Below are positions 12,161 through 23,018 of a stretch of DNA of 64,000 bases, one piece after another. The position numbers were made by a program, and so were the translations under genes. The notes under the pieces were generated by a model. It was not told the origin of the DNA. It saw only the letters and a program-made list of their open reading frames with translations, and ran no database searches. The DNA is from Chlamydoabsidia padenii (taxonomy: Eukaryota; Mucoromycota; Mucoromycetes; Mucorales; Cunninghamellaceae): positions 310,001 through 374,000 of the forward strand of contig JAIWND010000001.1 in NCBI GenBank assembly GCA_025330725.1, given 5' to 3'. The number at the start of each line of letters is the position of its first letter. The stretch's first letter is position 1.

Positions 12161-12425
12161 CTCGCCTTGAATTTTTCAAGAGCTCCATTGCCTCAATGAA
12201 CAAGCGACGCTAATGACAAAAGTGACCATGAGCATTCCTTAGCCTATTTCCAACGAACTTGAGACCGGTTGGAACAATTGTGAGGCTGTACAGCTCCATA
12301 CAGTGGACTTGGTGCATTGGCCATTATGTAAACTTTGTTGGAAATAGGCTAAGGAATGCTCATGGTCACTTTCGTCTTTAGCATCACTTGTTCATTAAGG
12401 CAGTGGAGCTTAAGATTCCAGGCGA
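12161..12425. repeat. Foldback pair of dispersed repeat arms
   Basis: The left arm (12161-12258) and right arm (12335-12425) are imperfect inverted copies. Left reads ...CAATGAACAAGCG...GCATTCCTTAGCCTATTTCCAAC; the right reads its complement through GTTGGAAATAGGCTAAGG...TTCATTAAGG. The spacer holds CTCCATACAGTGGACTTGG. The same sequence occurs at 12.5 kb and in the 60-61 kb array, so this is a dispersed repeat family. Confidence 0.75.
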
Positions 12426-12504
12426 GAGTAAGCGGGTTTTGAAATAAGTTTTGTCTTGTGTGTCAATTTCCATTCTGCAACTTTATTTTTTTACAAAAGT
12501 CAGG

Positions 12505-12690
12505 GTAAAACGATCTTGAGGCTATATTTCTCCATACAGTGGACTTGGCACAATAGCCATTATGTAAGCTTTGTTGGAGATAGGCTAAGGAATGCTCATG
12601 GTCACTTTCGTCTTTAGCATCACTTGTTCATTAAGGCAGTGGAGCTCTCGCAAGATTCAAGGTGAGGGTAGGCGGGTTTTGAAATAAATT
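12505..12690 (-). repeat. Second copy of the dispersed repeat
   Basis: Direct copy of the right half of the preceding foldback with moderate divergence. It has TCCATACAGTGGACTTGG, GGAGATAGGCTAAGG and GCGGGTTTTGAAAT. Relative to the poly(A)-tailed units at 60.6-61.2 kb it is reversed. Confidence 0.7.
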
Positions 12691-13260
12691 TTGAGTTGTC
12701 GGTCAATTTTCAAAGCCTGTCGGGAGTTCAATGTACGTGGTGTTTGGGGGAAGGAAAAGGTTCGTCAAAAGTGAGGATATTTCAACCACGGACATTGGCG
12801 GGCGGGAGTTGATTACAAAGCCCTGTATGGTGGTACAACTGACCTACACCTGAGTCGATTCACTTTTCGCTTGGACGGCGACTGAATGGATTGGAACAAG
12901 GTCATTGGTTTGATGATGGAGTAGGAAAATTGTTTATCCTTCTCATGACAAAAAGACAATGCATGAAATGACTGATTTCAAGAGAAGATTGGTTTTGTGT
13001 ATCCATTCAGTATGTCTATGTGAAAGATGACATGCCATGTGATCAGTGATTATGCTTTGGAATTTTATGATAATTGTATTCTGGGTGCCTGACGATTCAT
13101 AGCCAATAAAAAATAATAAAATAATAAAAAAACTTTTACCCAGTAGCCGAAAATGCCGGTCAGGCGGGGGTTTAACTCAATCCTGGCTATAATTTTTTCT
13201 TACCCCACTCTTCTTTTCTTCTTTTTACTTTCCTTCCTCCTTTATTTTTTAACAATCACC

Positions 13261-15302
13261 ATGGCACCATCGAAGAGTGGGCTGAAATCTTTGCCTTCAC
13301 TGCGATCCTTGTCTTTTACCGATAAACAACAAAACGAGGACGACGATCAGACAAACTTTTATGACGATATCCATCAAGTCCACCAAGCTCTCGCACTCTT
13401 TTACGATTCTCGCATTCATCAAGCCGAAGCACTCTTGGACAAACGAGACGGGGTCTATGTCAGTCTGGGTAGGGCCTTTATCTTATTCCTTAAAAGTATG
13501 ATGACTTTCCAAGAAACCGATGTGCAATTGACTCTAGAGGCTCTCAAGAAAACGATCCACCTGTCAGGCTCACTACGCAAAAAAGAAGGCTGGATGGATA
13601 GTTTATCTTCTATATGGCAATCCAAAAACACGAATACAGCTATACAAAACATGACTCCATTGGAACGACATGCGGTAAAGAAAGAAAAAAGAAAAAGAAA
13701 TGTGGCGGTGTCAACCAATCACTTTTACGTCGTACTAATCTTTTATTGTTTAGGAATTGATTCATGCGGAGGCATACTTATTAAAAGCGTTGCTCAGCAT
13801 CATCCATGACGAAAGTGTGGTCTCCTTTGTCCGTGAAGGCTTTAACATTCGCAACTCTTACAACACATACATCACTTTGGCCAAATACATCAAGTTTGTC
13901 CAACAGGAGGCAGCCAAAGGTAAAGATGTCAAGAAATATGGTCTCGACGAACATTTCACTTCGGGGGTTTGCCTGGGCGTAGGCACATTCAACATTGTTT
14001 TATCCATGCTTCCAGCTTCGGTCATCAAGGTGGTGGAATTCATTGGGTTCACTGTGGATCGGGCTCACGGATTACAAGTCTTGACATCGGCCGGTGGATG
14101 GGATGATATGGCAACAAACAATAAACCCATGGATGGTCTTCGTCGTCAGTTGTGTGATATGGTGCTGATTCTCTATAATATTGTCTTGGCTGATCTCATT
14201 CCTCTGTCTCATGTCAACTCTGCTTTGGCTCAACGCATTCTCGATCACAACCTCAATCAATATCCTTCCGGTGTCTTCTTTTTATACTTTGATGGTCGTC
14301 GATCGGTCACTCAGGGCAAACTGGATCAAGCTAAACAACAATATCAAAAGGCTATTGATACTCAAAAGGATTGGAAACAACTTCAGCATATGTGTTACTG
14401 GGATCTGGGGATCATCGCCATTATACAGAAACAATGGGGTCAGGCTTACGATATTTATCATCTACTTAAAGAAGAAAGCAATTGGTCACAGGCTGCTTAT
14501 AATTACTTGATGGCTATTGCTCTTTATATGCAGGTTTTGGATTCGACAACTGAACAAGAACGCAAGAAGGAATTACTAAAACAGGTCCAGGGGCTCATGG
14601 AAAAGGTGCCGACATCCAAAAAGAAGATGGCAGGAAAATCTATCCCTATGGAAGTAAGTATAGACTTGAAGGAAGGGATAAAACTGATACTAACTGGATT
14701 TCCACTTTGTCATTGTTTTGTGCTAGAAATTTGTATCTCGCAAGGCCAACAGTTACCTTCGGGAAGGGTCTTTAATTGCTCCCGACTTGGAAATCCTTAA
14801 TGCGTTTACGGCTTTTGATTGGATGCCTCGGTCCATCCTTTTGGAAAACTTGGAAATCCTGCACAAAAAGTCAGTGGTCAAGGCGAACAACAAGAACTAT
14901 TACGACGATCTCTGTCTGGTACACTATCTAAAGGCAACCACAGCAAGGTGTTTGATCAAGAAGGACAAGCAGGAACAAGAAAAAGGCTCGGAAACATACT
15001 ATCAAATCCACTCTGACTCGATGAACATTGTCTTTGATCAAGCTCAACATGTACTTTGGGATCATTATATTTACTACTTTGCCAGGTATGAAAATGGACG
15101 ACTCTTGATGTATGATAAAGATTATGACCAGGCGGAAAATCAAGTCAAGATCGTCATTCAGTCTAATGGTCAAGCCAATGTTGGGGCTGGTCCTCATGTC
15201 AAGCACAAGTACAGTCTAGCCAATGCTCTCCAATTCAAATGTCATAATTGTATACTACGAATTCATCAACTCAAGGACGATGATCAAGCATCCCCGATCT
15301 AG
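13261..15302 (+). CDS. TTC39/IML2-family tetratricopeptide protein
   Basis: Member of the TTC39 family, which includes yeast Iml2, a protein linked to lipid-droplet/inclusion-body clearance. Exons 13261..13674, 13754..14653 and 14727..15302 give 629 residues, near family length. An ATG lies 36 codons upstream (13153), but 13261 is preferred: it sits in CACCATGG after a long pyrimidine leader. Diagnostic stretches are HAEAYLLKALL, the SGVCLGVGTFNIVLSMLP segment followed by EFIGFTVDRAHGLQVL, and C-terminal TPR helices (YWDLGIIAIIQKQWGQAYDIY). No signal peptide. Family membership is firm; cellular role is known only by analogy. Confidence 0.88.
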
Positions 15303-15447
15303 ACTAGATATGTATACCTTCTTTTTTGGGTGGGTCCAGGCGGCGTTTTAAATATGTCATAGATTTTACTTGCTCTTCTCCCATCTTTTCCCCACCTCTC
15401 TTCCTTTTTATTTATTTTTATTTATTTTTTTTTTAATTCACTGTATT

Positions 15448-17262
15448 ATGACCCTTCTCTCTTCTCAAATAAAATGGACACATAGACACATATGTTTTAT
15501 CATCCTTTGCACAACTGGACTATTCATCTTCTTTACCCACTTTTATACTTCATCTCATTACGACCCTCCACACACTACAGTAAATAAAACCTCACCAAAG
15601 CTCACCGCCAAAGCTCACCAACGGCACAGTCTTTATACACCCAGCAACTTTGTACCAGATGCATTACTTTACAACAACTTTAGACCCATCTCAGCCATTG
15701 TCTTACGGACCAGCAATGACGAAAACAGCATACATACCATAGTCAACTATCTTTACAAATACCCCTTCATCAAGGAAATTACCATTTACAACTTGGTAAG
15801 CCCATTGTCAACCCAGGTAAAGTACATTGATAAAAAAAGAAAGTAAAAGGCGTGACACAAGTGAATTGACCCGAAACCAAGTAGGCATTTGAACGACCGA
15901 ACAACTGGTTATTACACAAAGTGGACATCCATATCATTCAAGGCCCAGACGACGATGGTATTCTAGCTTTATTCTCAACCTGTGCTTTATCCAATTATGG
16001 GTATTGTTATCTTCAAGCTGATCAGACAAGGTTGAATACTTATTTGGATACACTATATACTCAATTCCTCCAACACCCTGATCTGGTCCATGTAAATGTC
16101 CCGTCTGAAGTATACTTGACTCATCGAAGGTGGCAACTAACAGGTAAGCGACATACAGTAACAAATATATATATATATATATATACATATGGTATATGGT
16201 ATACTAACTTGATTATCTTCTAAAAGACAATAGGACGATACATACTGGATATGCCAATCTTCGACATGGAGCCATCATACCACGAACGCAAGCCCAACTC
16301 TTTATGAATCAACTCGCGGTACAGAAACCATCACTCGAACAAAAACGACATGCCGATATACTCTTCTCGGTCTGGATGAATACGTATCCTTACCTGTTAT
16401 CCAATCCATATCCTCTGGTATCCGACCCTGCACCACATTTCCAACCGATGGTAAGTCTCTATCTTTACGCAACACATACTCACTGATTTACTACCTAGTT
16501 GGATGCCCTTCAAGGTTTACAAGTCGCTTTGACCCATCACATGCCTTACTTTGTTGAAAATGACATTGATCTACCATTGAATCAACGGGATGTCAGGTAA
16601 AAAAAAAAAAGAGGGGACTGTAGCATAAAAAGGAACTAACTGATCTCTTTTTTCTAATGGAATAGGACGGCCTGTGAAAACGACAAGTGCTTATTTGTGA
16701 CCAATATTGATCCCTTCCCAATCACCACAACTTATAATCCACATCAAAACCTCACGAATTACAGCCTGGAATCAACATCAGCTTGGCAGCATGAATTGGG
16801 TGTTGATATCCCTAGTCCTGAATTCTGGTATCATCGAGGTTATCATGCGGCAGTGGACGGTAATAGTGGTACCTGCTGGAATACATACCTAGGTAAGTTC
16901 CCCTCTTTCCTTGTTTTTTTTTTATAGTACTCTTGGATTTCCTAACGTTTTATTGATGTGTAGTACCCAAAGAAGGTGATTATTTTGGCTTGGATTTGAT
17001 CGGTAGTATACGTGTCTCTCGACTGGTGGTGTATCTCAGGCAACATCAAGAACCTTTCTTCAAGGTACGGGCGCTCACACAAAAACAAATCTGGGTTGAT
17101 TGTTCTATTGTAATCGACCCGAGTCAAACCCTGGCACGGCGCATGGTCTTCCATATGAATTGTCCCGATCCTATCATCAGCGCCATCCGTCTCTTTTTTA
17201 CAAAACAACATACAAATCCTCTTGATATATGTGGCCTTGGTTTAGATAACTTTATTATTTAA
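15448..17262 (+). CDS. Type II membrane glycosyltransferase-like protein
   Basis: Six exons (15448..15795, 15885..16143, 16227..16450, 16499..16596, 16666..16892, 16964..17262) code for 484 residues. A short cytosolic tail and one N-terminal membrane anchor (residues about 13-31) suggest Golgi/ER lumenal topology. The lumenal part resembles a fungal family of putative glycosyltransferases: it has CYLQADQ, LDTLYTQFLQHPDLVH, HRRWQL, HTGYANLRHGAIIPR and LFSVWMNTYPYLLSNPYP. From memory, relatives carry an acidic DxD-like cluster after CYxQ; here it reads ADQ, so metal-dependent transfer may be altered. The C-terminal about 100 residues (DYFGLDLIGSIRVSRLVVY) look like a discoidin-type beta sandwich. 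Sugar donor and acceptor unknown. Confidence 0.7.
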
Positions 17263-17576
17263 TTAATAATATATACCTTTTCAAATAAACAAACTATTAC
17301 AAAATAAAACATATAGTTTTTATGATACAAAGTGATCGACGCATTGATGATCATGGTCCCCGCACTCAATGCATCTGTATGTATATTTTAAACCCCTCTC
17401 TGACAGATATAGATCGACACTATGTATTGGATAGTTAATATATGCACATGCACTTGTTTATTGGAATAGATGATAAAGATTTATGTATAAAAAGTAAAGG
17501 GTATGTATGTATGTATTAATGTAAACAATGTACAAACTATAGCTACAGAGTGGGTGTCACAAGGCCAAGAAGGGAA
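17263..17576. other. Convergent 3' intergenic region
   Basis: Lies between the ends of two convergent genes. Contains AATAAA near 17283 for the plus gene and TTTATT (minus-strand AATAAA) near 17456. A weak ORF from 17503 runs into the poly(A) tract and is rejected. Confidence 0.5.
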
Positions 17577-17625
17577 TCACTTGAGCGGATGGTTGAATGA
17601 TTCTTTACAACAGACAGGACACTAC

Positions 17626-17669
<44 letters not shown>

Positions 17670-18651
17670 CAAGTCAGATGTTGCATAAAGTGGACCAAAT
17701 ATATACATACCGAGGATCTATAATGGGTCAACCAAGGATCAATGCATGAGGTATGGAAGGTATGTTGACAAGGAAGCACACGATAGTCACCATAGTGGTG
17801 GTCAAACAGATCCAAGCAAATAGAGCATTCATCGTCCTTGGTATAATGTTGCCGAGGTAAGTACCGTTCAAGGTCAGTTTGAGAAGGATGAGTCAACGTG
17901 GCTTTGTCTTTTAGTCGTATTACAGTCCAGCCTAGAATAAACAATAACAAGGGACCAACAGTGATGAGGAGATAAAACCAATCCATCACTGACCTTTGTT
18001 CCAAATCGGGTGGTGAGTTTATTATTTTTATCCTTCCTCCTATTTGCATATACTTACCAAAAAACCTTATCTTCATGTTCAAGTAACACCAGTCTTGAAG
18101 GTTGCTGAGCCAGATGATGATATTCGTCGCGAGTCAGAAACAAACTAGGGATTCTAATATCAGACGTATTTTCTAATACCAAAAATAAAAAAAAAAAAAG
18201 AAGAAAGAATTAGTAAGTATTACATTTATCCAGTATCAACTTTTTACCTTCAGAATACATTGCGATCCAATGGGCAGAGTTTTCATCACCCACAATGACC
18301 GCCAAGGCCCCACTACGTTGCATAGCTTGTACTTTGTGATAAAATGAACACCGACCCCTTTTTACCAGAGCGATCCATTGAGTCAGAGGTCCAGATATAG
18401 GTTGACACCCATACTTATCATCCAAAGGTTCATACACATGTGCTAGTAGACCATAGTCACCCACCTTGGGTCCAAATATCGCTGGTTGAGACCGTAACGT
18501 TTCGTTCGTAGACTATACAGGTAGAAAAAAAGAAAAAAGGATCAGTCGTGAGAAGAAATGCAACTGGGGTTATACTTACCATTATACGCACCGATCCCTC
18601 CACTAAAAGTGAGAAGAAGAGTAGGAGAAAAGTAATTGGAATAGCCACCAT
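17577..18651 (-). CDS. PA-TM-RING E3 ubiquitin ligase
   Basis: Single-pass endomembrane E3 ligase with a lumenal protease-associated (PA) domain, like RNF13/RNF167 or plant RMR proteins. Exons on the minus strand: 18651..18580, 18512..18248, 18172..18058, 17993..17711, 17621..17577, giving 259 residues. The signal peptide is MVAIPITFLLLFFSLLVEG. The PA domain spans about 30-140 (WIALVKRGRCSFYHKVQAM; GALAVIVGDE). The membrane helix covers about 154-176. The RING-H2 finger is CSICLDLF...LPCQHTFHTSCIDPWL...CPVC near 207-253; the last CPVC is on the 45-nt final exon, and the intron before it contains a 41-nt T tract (coding strand). Substrates unknown. Confidence 0.9.
17627..17667 (+). repeat. 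(A)41 homopolymer in the RING-gene intron
   Basis: Uninterrupted A tract on the plus strand, read as T in the last intron of the PA-TM-RING gene, immediately upstream of its acceptor. Confidence 0.95.
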
Positions 18652-18952
18652 AAAGGAATGTTGAAGAGGAAGAAGAGGGAAAAAAAAAGAAAAGGGAAAA
18701 AAAAAAAGCACTCCTTATAAAAGGGCACAGTGAGGCAAAAATATAATTCAAATGCCGCTTTAACGGAGATGCAATCATTTCCGTTTTTGCAACACTTGGC
18801 ATACAATGTACAATTGATGAATGCCTCAAAGGCACACATAGACACAAATAACTAGAGTCAGTTAAAAAAACAAACCTTCTTTATTATTATTATTATATTA
18901 CTATTACTACTATTATAAAAATGGGTATACAACAAATGAATAAACAATAAGT

Positions 18953-19814
18953 CTAAGGGGAATAAGGAGGAGGGCCGTGTGTAGATCCAGAGGGGAGTTG
19001 CCGTTGTAACTGAAACTGGAGTTGTTGTTGCTGTACACTAGGTGTCGGATCGGAAGACAAGGTGATAGGTGGAAGCGGTACTACTTCTGCTTCTTCCATT
19101 GATTTATGATGACTGGCAATGACCCGTTGTTTTCTTTGTCGATAACAATAAAAGAAGACGAGGATGGCGATGATCAAGACCACACCGGCTAGAATCACAC
19201 CGACGATATGACCAGTGGTAAAGGTAGATTGATTTGACCAAGGACTATCACCTTCTGTTTGTTTCTGTTGATGTTGAGGAGCAAGTACTTCTGGTGGTTG
19301 TTCTTGTTGTATGAGTTCACATTTCTCTTTTTGGCAGATACCGTTTTGGCATTGATGAGTTGAATCGCATGGTTCACCCGGCCCGAGTTTCGGTACACAA
19401 CTGCCTTGGTCACAAAACGTCGCTTGATTACAGTCGCTGAGATATCGGTCCACAGGGTGTGCAGGATCTGTCGGAGGCCAGTTGACCATGGTTGAGTTTG
19501 GATTGCTGGTTGCTTGTATAGGTAAATGATGGAGAAGAGGAATGGTAATACATGGTTGATGAAGTCGTGCTGGTTCACCATCATATTGAGGTGATTGGTT
19601 AGGGTCTGTCCAAATCCATCTAGGGTTAGTAATCAAAATATATAAAGTATCATTAGTCAACTAGTTCTTTCTTCTTCTTCTTCTTCTTCTTCATCCTTCG
19701 ACTAACTTACTGTGAGTTTTGTTTTGGTTGACAGGATATGGACGTTTCGTTTAATATACAGGCATTACCACCAGGGCATGGCCATTGACAGTCGACTAGA
19801 ATAGGGATGGGCAT
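18953..19814 (-). CDS. Cysteine-rich single-pass membrane protein
   Basis: Unrecognised 256-residue protein from exons 19814..19711 and 19619..18953. The first about 165 residues hold roughly ten cysteines in two clusters (DCQWPCPGGNAC; CNQATFCDQGSCVPKLGPG; CDSTHQCQNGICQKEKC), like small extracellular disulfide modules. One membrane helix (HIVGVILAGVVLIIAILVFF) is followed by basic residues, then a proline/glutamine-rich tail ending GPPPYSP, a possible PPxY ligand for WW-domain ubiquitin ligases. No classical signal peptide is visible at the chosen start, so an upstream exon may be missing. Sensor or adhesion roles are speculation. Confidence 0.7.
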
Positions 19815-19871
19815 AATTTAATAAAAGAAGAGTTCATTGAAGGGAAGTAAAAAAAAAAAAAAGTAAACAAA

Positions 19872-19902
<31 letters not shown>

Positions 19903-20167
19903 CGGGGGATATAATTTATACAATAGAACGAAAGAAGAGAAATCAGGGAAGCGTCAGAAAACTCAAAAAATATATTGTGCGACTCAGGGCCGAACAATTT
20001 TTTTCCACTCTTCGCCTAATTTCAAATCCCGCTCTCTCGCTGGGAAAACTCGTGCGGCACTTTATTCAAAAATTCTTATTTGCTCTTTTCTTCCCTTCTC
20101 TTCTTCTTTTATATCTTGGAAACTATACTTCTCTTCTTTATTCCTTTATATATATAAATATACTCCT
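19815..20167. other. Divergent promoter region
   Basis: Shared upstream region of the Cys-rich membrane protein and RAC1. Contains an A run and a long GA microsatellite (about 19873-19903), then TTTCAAATCCCGC at 20020-20032 and a pyrimidine-rich RAC1 leader. Confidence 0.55.
20020..20032 (+). promoter_or_regulatory. Recurrent promoter motif (TTTCAAATCCCGC)
   Basis: Perfect copy of the recurrent motif, 136 bp upstream of the RAC1 ATG. Role inferred. Confidence 0.4.
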
Positions 20168-21175
<1,008 letters not shown>

Positions 21176-21617
21176 GTTACCCCTCCTTCTCCCCTATACA
21201 CACTCATATTGATTGAAAAAAAAAATACATATATACACGTTTGATTACCCTCCTTGCCATCGTCTCTTTATCATACTACTAGTCTCCCACACAAACACAC
21301 ACACACACACACACATATTAGTTTTTTTTTTTTTAACCGACCCTTATTTTATACACAAGTCTATTTATTATTATTACTTTTTTACTTTTAAATAAAAACA
21401 ATAACAACTACCTTCTTTGGTTGATTTGACATGTCGTTAGTCTTTTATTTGATAAAGCACAAAATCTATTTCATCCCAACTTTTTTAATGCCCGCTTCCC
21501 TCCCAGCTATTGATCTCCCCCTTTGGCGTGGTTCCTTCAGGAACCCGTCAATACATATCTTTACATATGTGATACACAACGTTTTATCTTTATTAATGTA
21601 AAAAAAAAGTACTATAG
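21176..21617. other. Intergenic region after RAC1
   Basis: RAC1 3' UTR with a CA microsatellite near 21292-21314 and several AATAAA/ATAAAA sites (about 21392, 21595). No gene seen. Confidence 0.5.
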
Positions 21618-21926
21618 TCAATAAAAAAGAATACTAAATCTAAACGACCTAGTCTGCTTTGTCCACCCATTTGCGATCGCGTTTTTGCTGTTATGTGTGT
21701 TGCGGGAAATGTCGGTGTTATGACATTGTTCAATCCTATCACGTAAAGATATGAGAGTAAGAGTTTCAGGTCATAAACCATTATCTATTTTACCTCTTTA
21801 ATCTTCGGGGTCAGAGTGTTAGTCAATAGGCTGACTTGTTTGCACTATATCTATAAAATAAAGAAGAGGCTGGATTAGATACAGTAGAGAGGTTGGTTAA
21901 TGTTATTCTTACCTTGGTGTCCACAT
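21618..21926 (-). CDS. Possible small spliced ORF, 43-46 aa
   Basis: Speculative model. Exons 21926..21913 and 21735..21618 give MWTPR joined to IEQCHNTDISRN and end RSFRFSILFY. An extra 9-nt exon (ATTAAAGAG, ending before GTAAAATAG) could be included in frame. Donor GTAAGA and acceptor GATAG are good, and the product is hydrophilic with normal codon use. Other frames through the same exons also stay open for short stretches, so the true product is undecided. An upstream GCGGGATTTTAAAA motif (22191-22204) supports a minus-strand transcript. Confidence 0.22.
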
Positions 21927-22278
21927 TTACAATAATTTGCAATACTGTTGATCACTTGTGCTGAGGGAATTGAAATGGTGATCTGGCGAGTTATAATTGG
22001 CTAATGAATTGACAATAAACAGCAATACCGAGGGTCCATTATATAAAAACAAACGAGTTTTGTAATAGATCTAAAGGTAAAGATAAAAAGTTTATGTAAA
22101 ACCTCCATTTGCAATGTCTTACCTTGTATTTGATTGCTTCAACTGAAACAATTAAGAAAAGCGGGAAAAAAGGACATATAAATTCCTTGAGCGGGATTTT
22201 AAAACAATATTTCTCGGATGACCCCCTACTTGCATGAATGTGTAAATGAGGGATGAACGCCTTTTGGCTTTATAGTTA

Positions 22279-22572
22279 TCATCTATTTGAATCGGTCATG
22301 TCTTGATTTGCATACATAATGAATGCTGCTTTGGCAAGACAAGCGCCGAGATCCTTTATGTCAGTCAGCTTCAGATTGGAATCGATTTCGGGGTTTAAAA
22401 ACAGATGTCGGGGTTTTTTGATCACAGAGTTGTGTATGTGTGTGTATTCAGGAACCTCGAGACAAAAGGTATTTCCCTTTAGCCAAACCTGATCCAGTAT
22501 TATAAAAATACACGGAGACAAGGTAAAGGGCTCCCGCTTGAGATGCTGCCGATAGACACACTGGACAAACAT
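22279..22572 (-). CDS. Hypothetical protein, 97 aa
   Basis: Unrecognised intronless ORF with normal-looking codon use. It begins MFVQCVYRQHLKREPF and ends AAFIMYANQDMTDSNR; no signal peptide, helix or known motif. Caution: it contains two back-to-back copies of the recurrent promoter motif (TCGGGGTTTAAAAA at 22387-22401 and GTCGGGGTTTTTT at 22407-22419). It may therefore be promoter DNA that happens to be open, or a decayed gene. Confidence 0.35.
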   Translation of the reverse strand: MFVQCVYRQHLKREPFTLSPCIFIILDQVWLKGNTFCLEVPEYTHIHNSVIKKPRHLFLNPEIDSNLKLTDIKDLGACLAKAAFIMYANQDMTDSNR

Positions 22573-23018
22573 TCAAAGACAAAGACCTGTTAAAATGTTT
22601 GATATTGAGATATGTTCAATGTTTATTTCAAAAGATATGGGATAACAAGGTTTGAAGAATATATATTTACACAAAATAATAGAGGACTAGTAGTAATAGT
22701 ATAAGTAAGAAGGGTTAAGTCATAAGAAGAAAAAAAGTGGTAAGTAAAATGCAGTAAGTGTAGAAAAAGGAAAGGCGGTATCACAAAGTAATAAAGTAAT
22801 AATAAAAAAGAGAAATGATTGGAGTGAAGTGAAGGGGAAGGGGAGAGTTGTAAAAAAAAATAAAAAAATAAAAAAAAAGAACAAAAAAAAAAAAGAATGG
22901 GAGTGGAGAATAAGAATGGAAGGGGGCCTTCTTATTAAAAGAAGGTAGATGTGAGGGAAGATCTAATATCTATATATCTAATCATCTATCTATCTATCTA
23001 TCTATCTATATAATGTAA
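22573..23018. other. CDC24 3' flank
   Basis: Purine-rich on the plus strand with short A runs and an ATCT microsatellite near 22970-23010. TTTATT sites near 22622 give minus-strand AATAAA for CDC24. No gene seen. Confidence 0.5.

Larger units (their letters stand above)
11823..13260. other. Intergenic region with repeat copies
   Basis: Contains SWI3 polyadenylation, a TTTTCAAATCCCGTC motif at 12076-12090, a foldback repeat and a further repeat copy (annotated separately). A GCGGGGGTTTAA motif lies near 13164, about 95 bp upstream of the TTC39 start. No gene seen. Confidence 0.55.
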
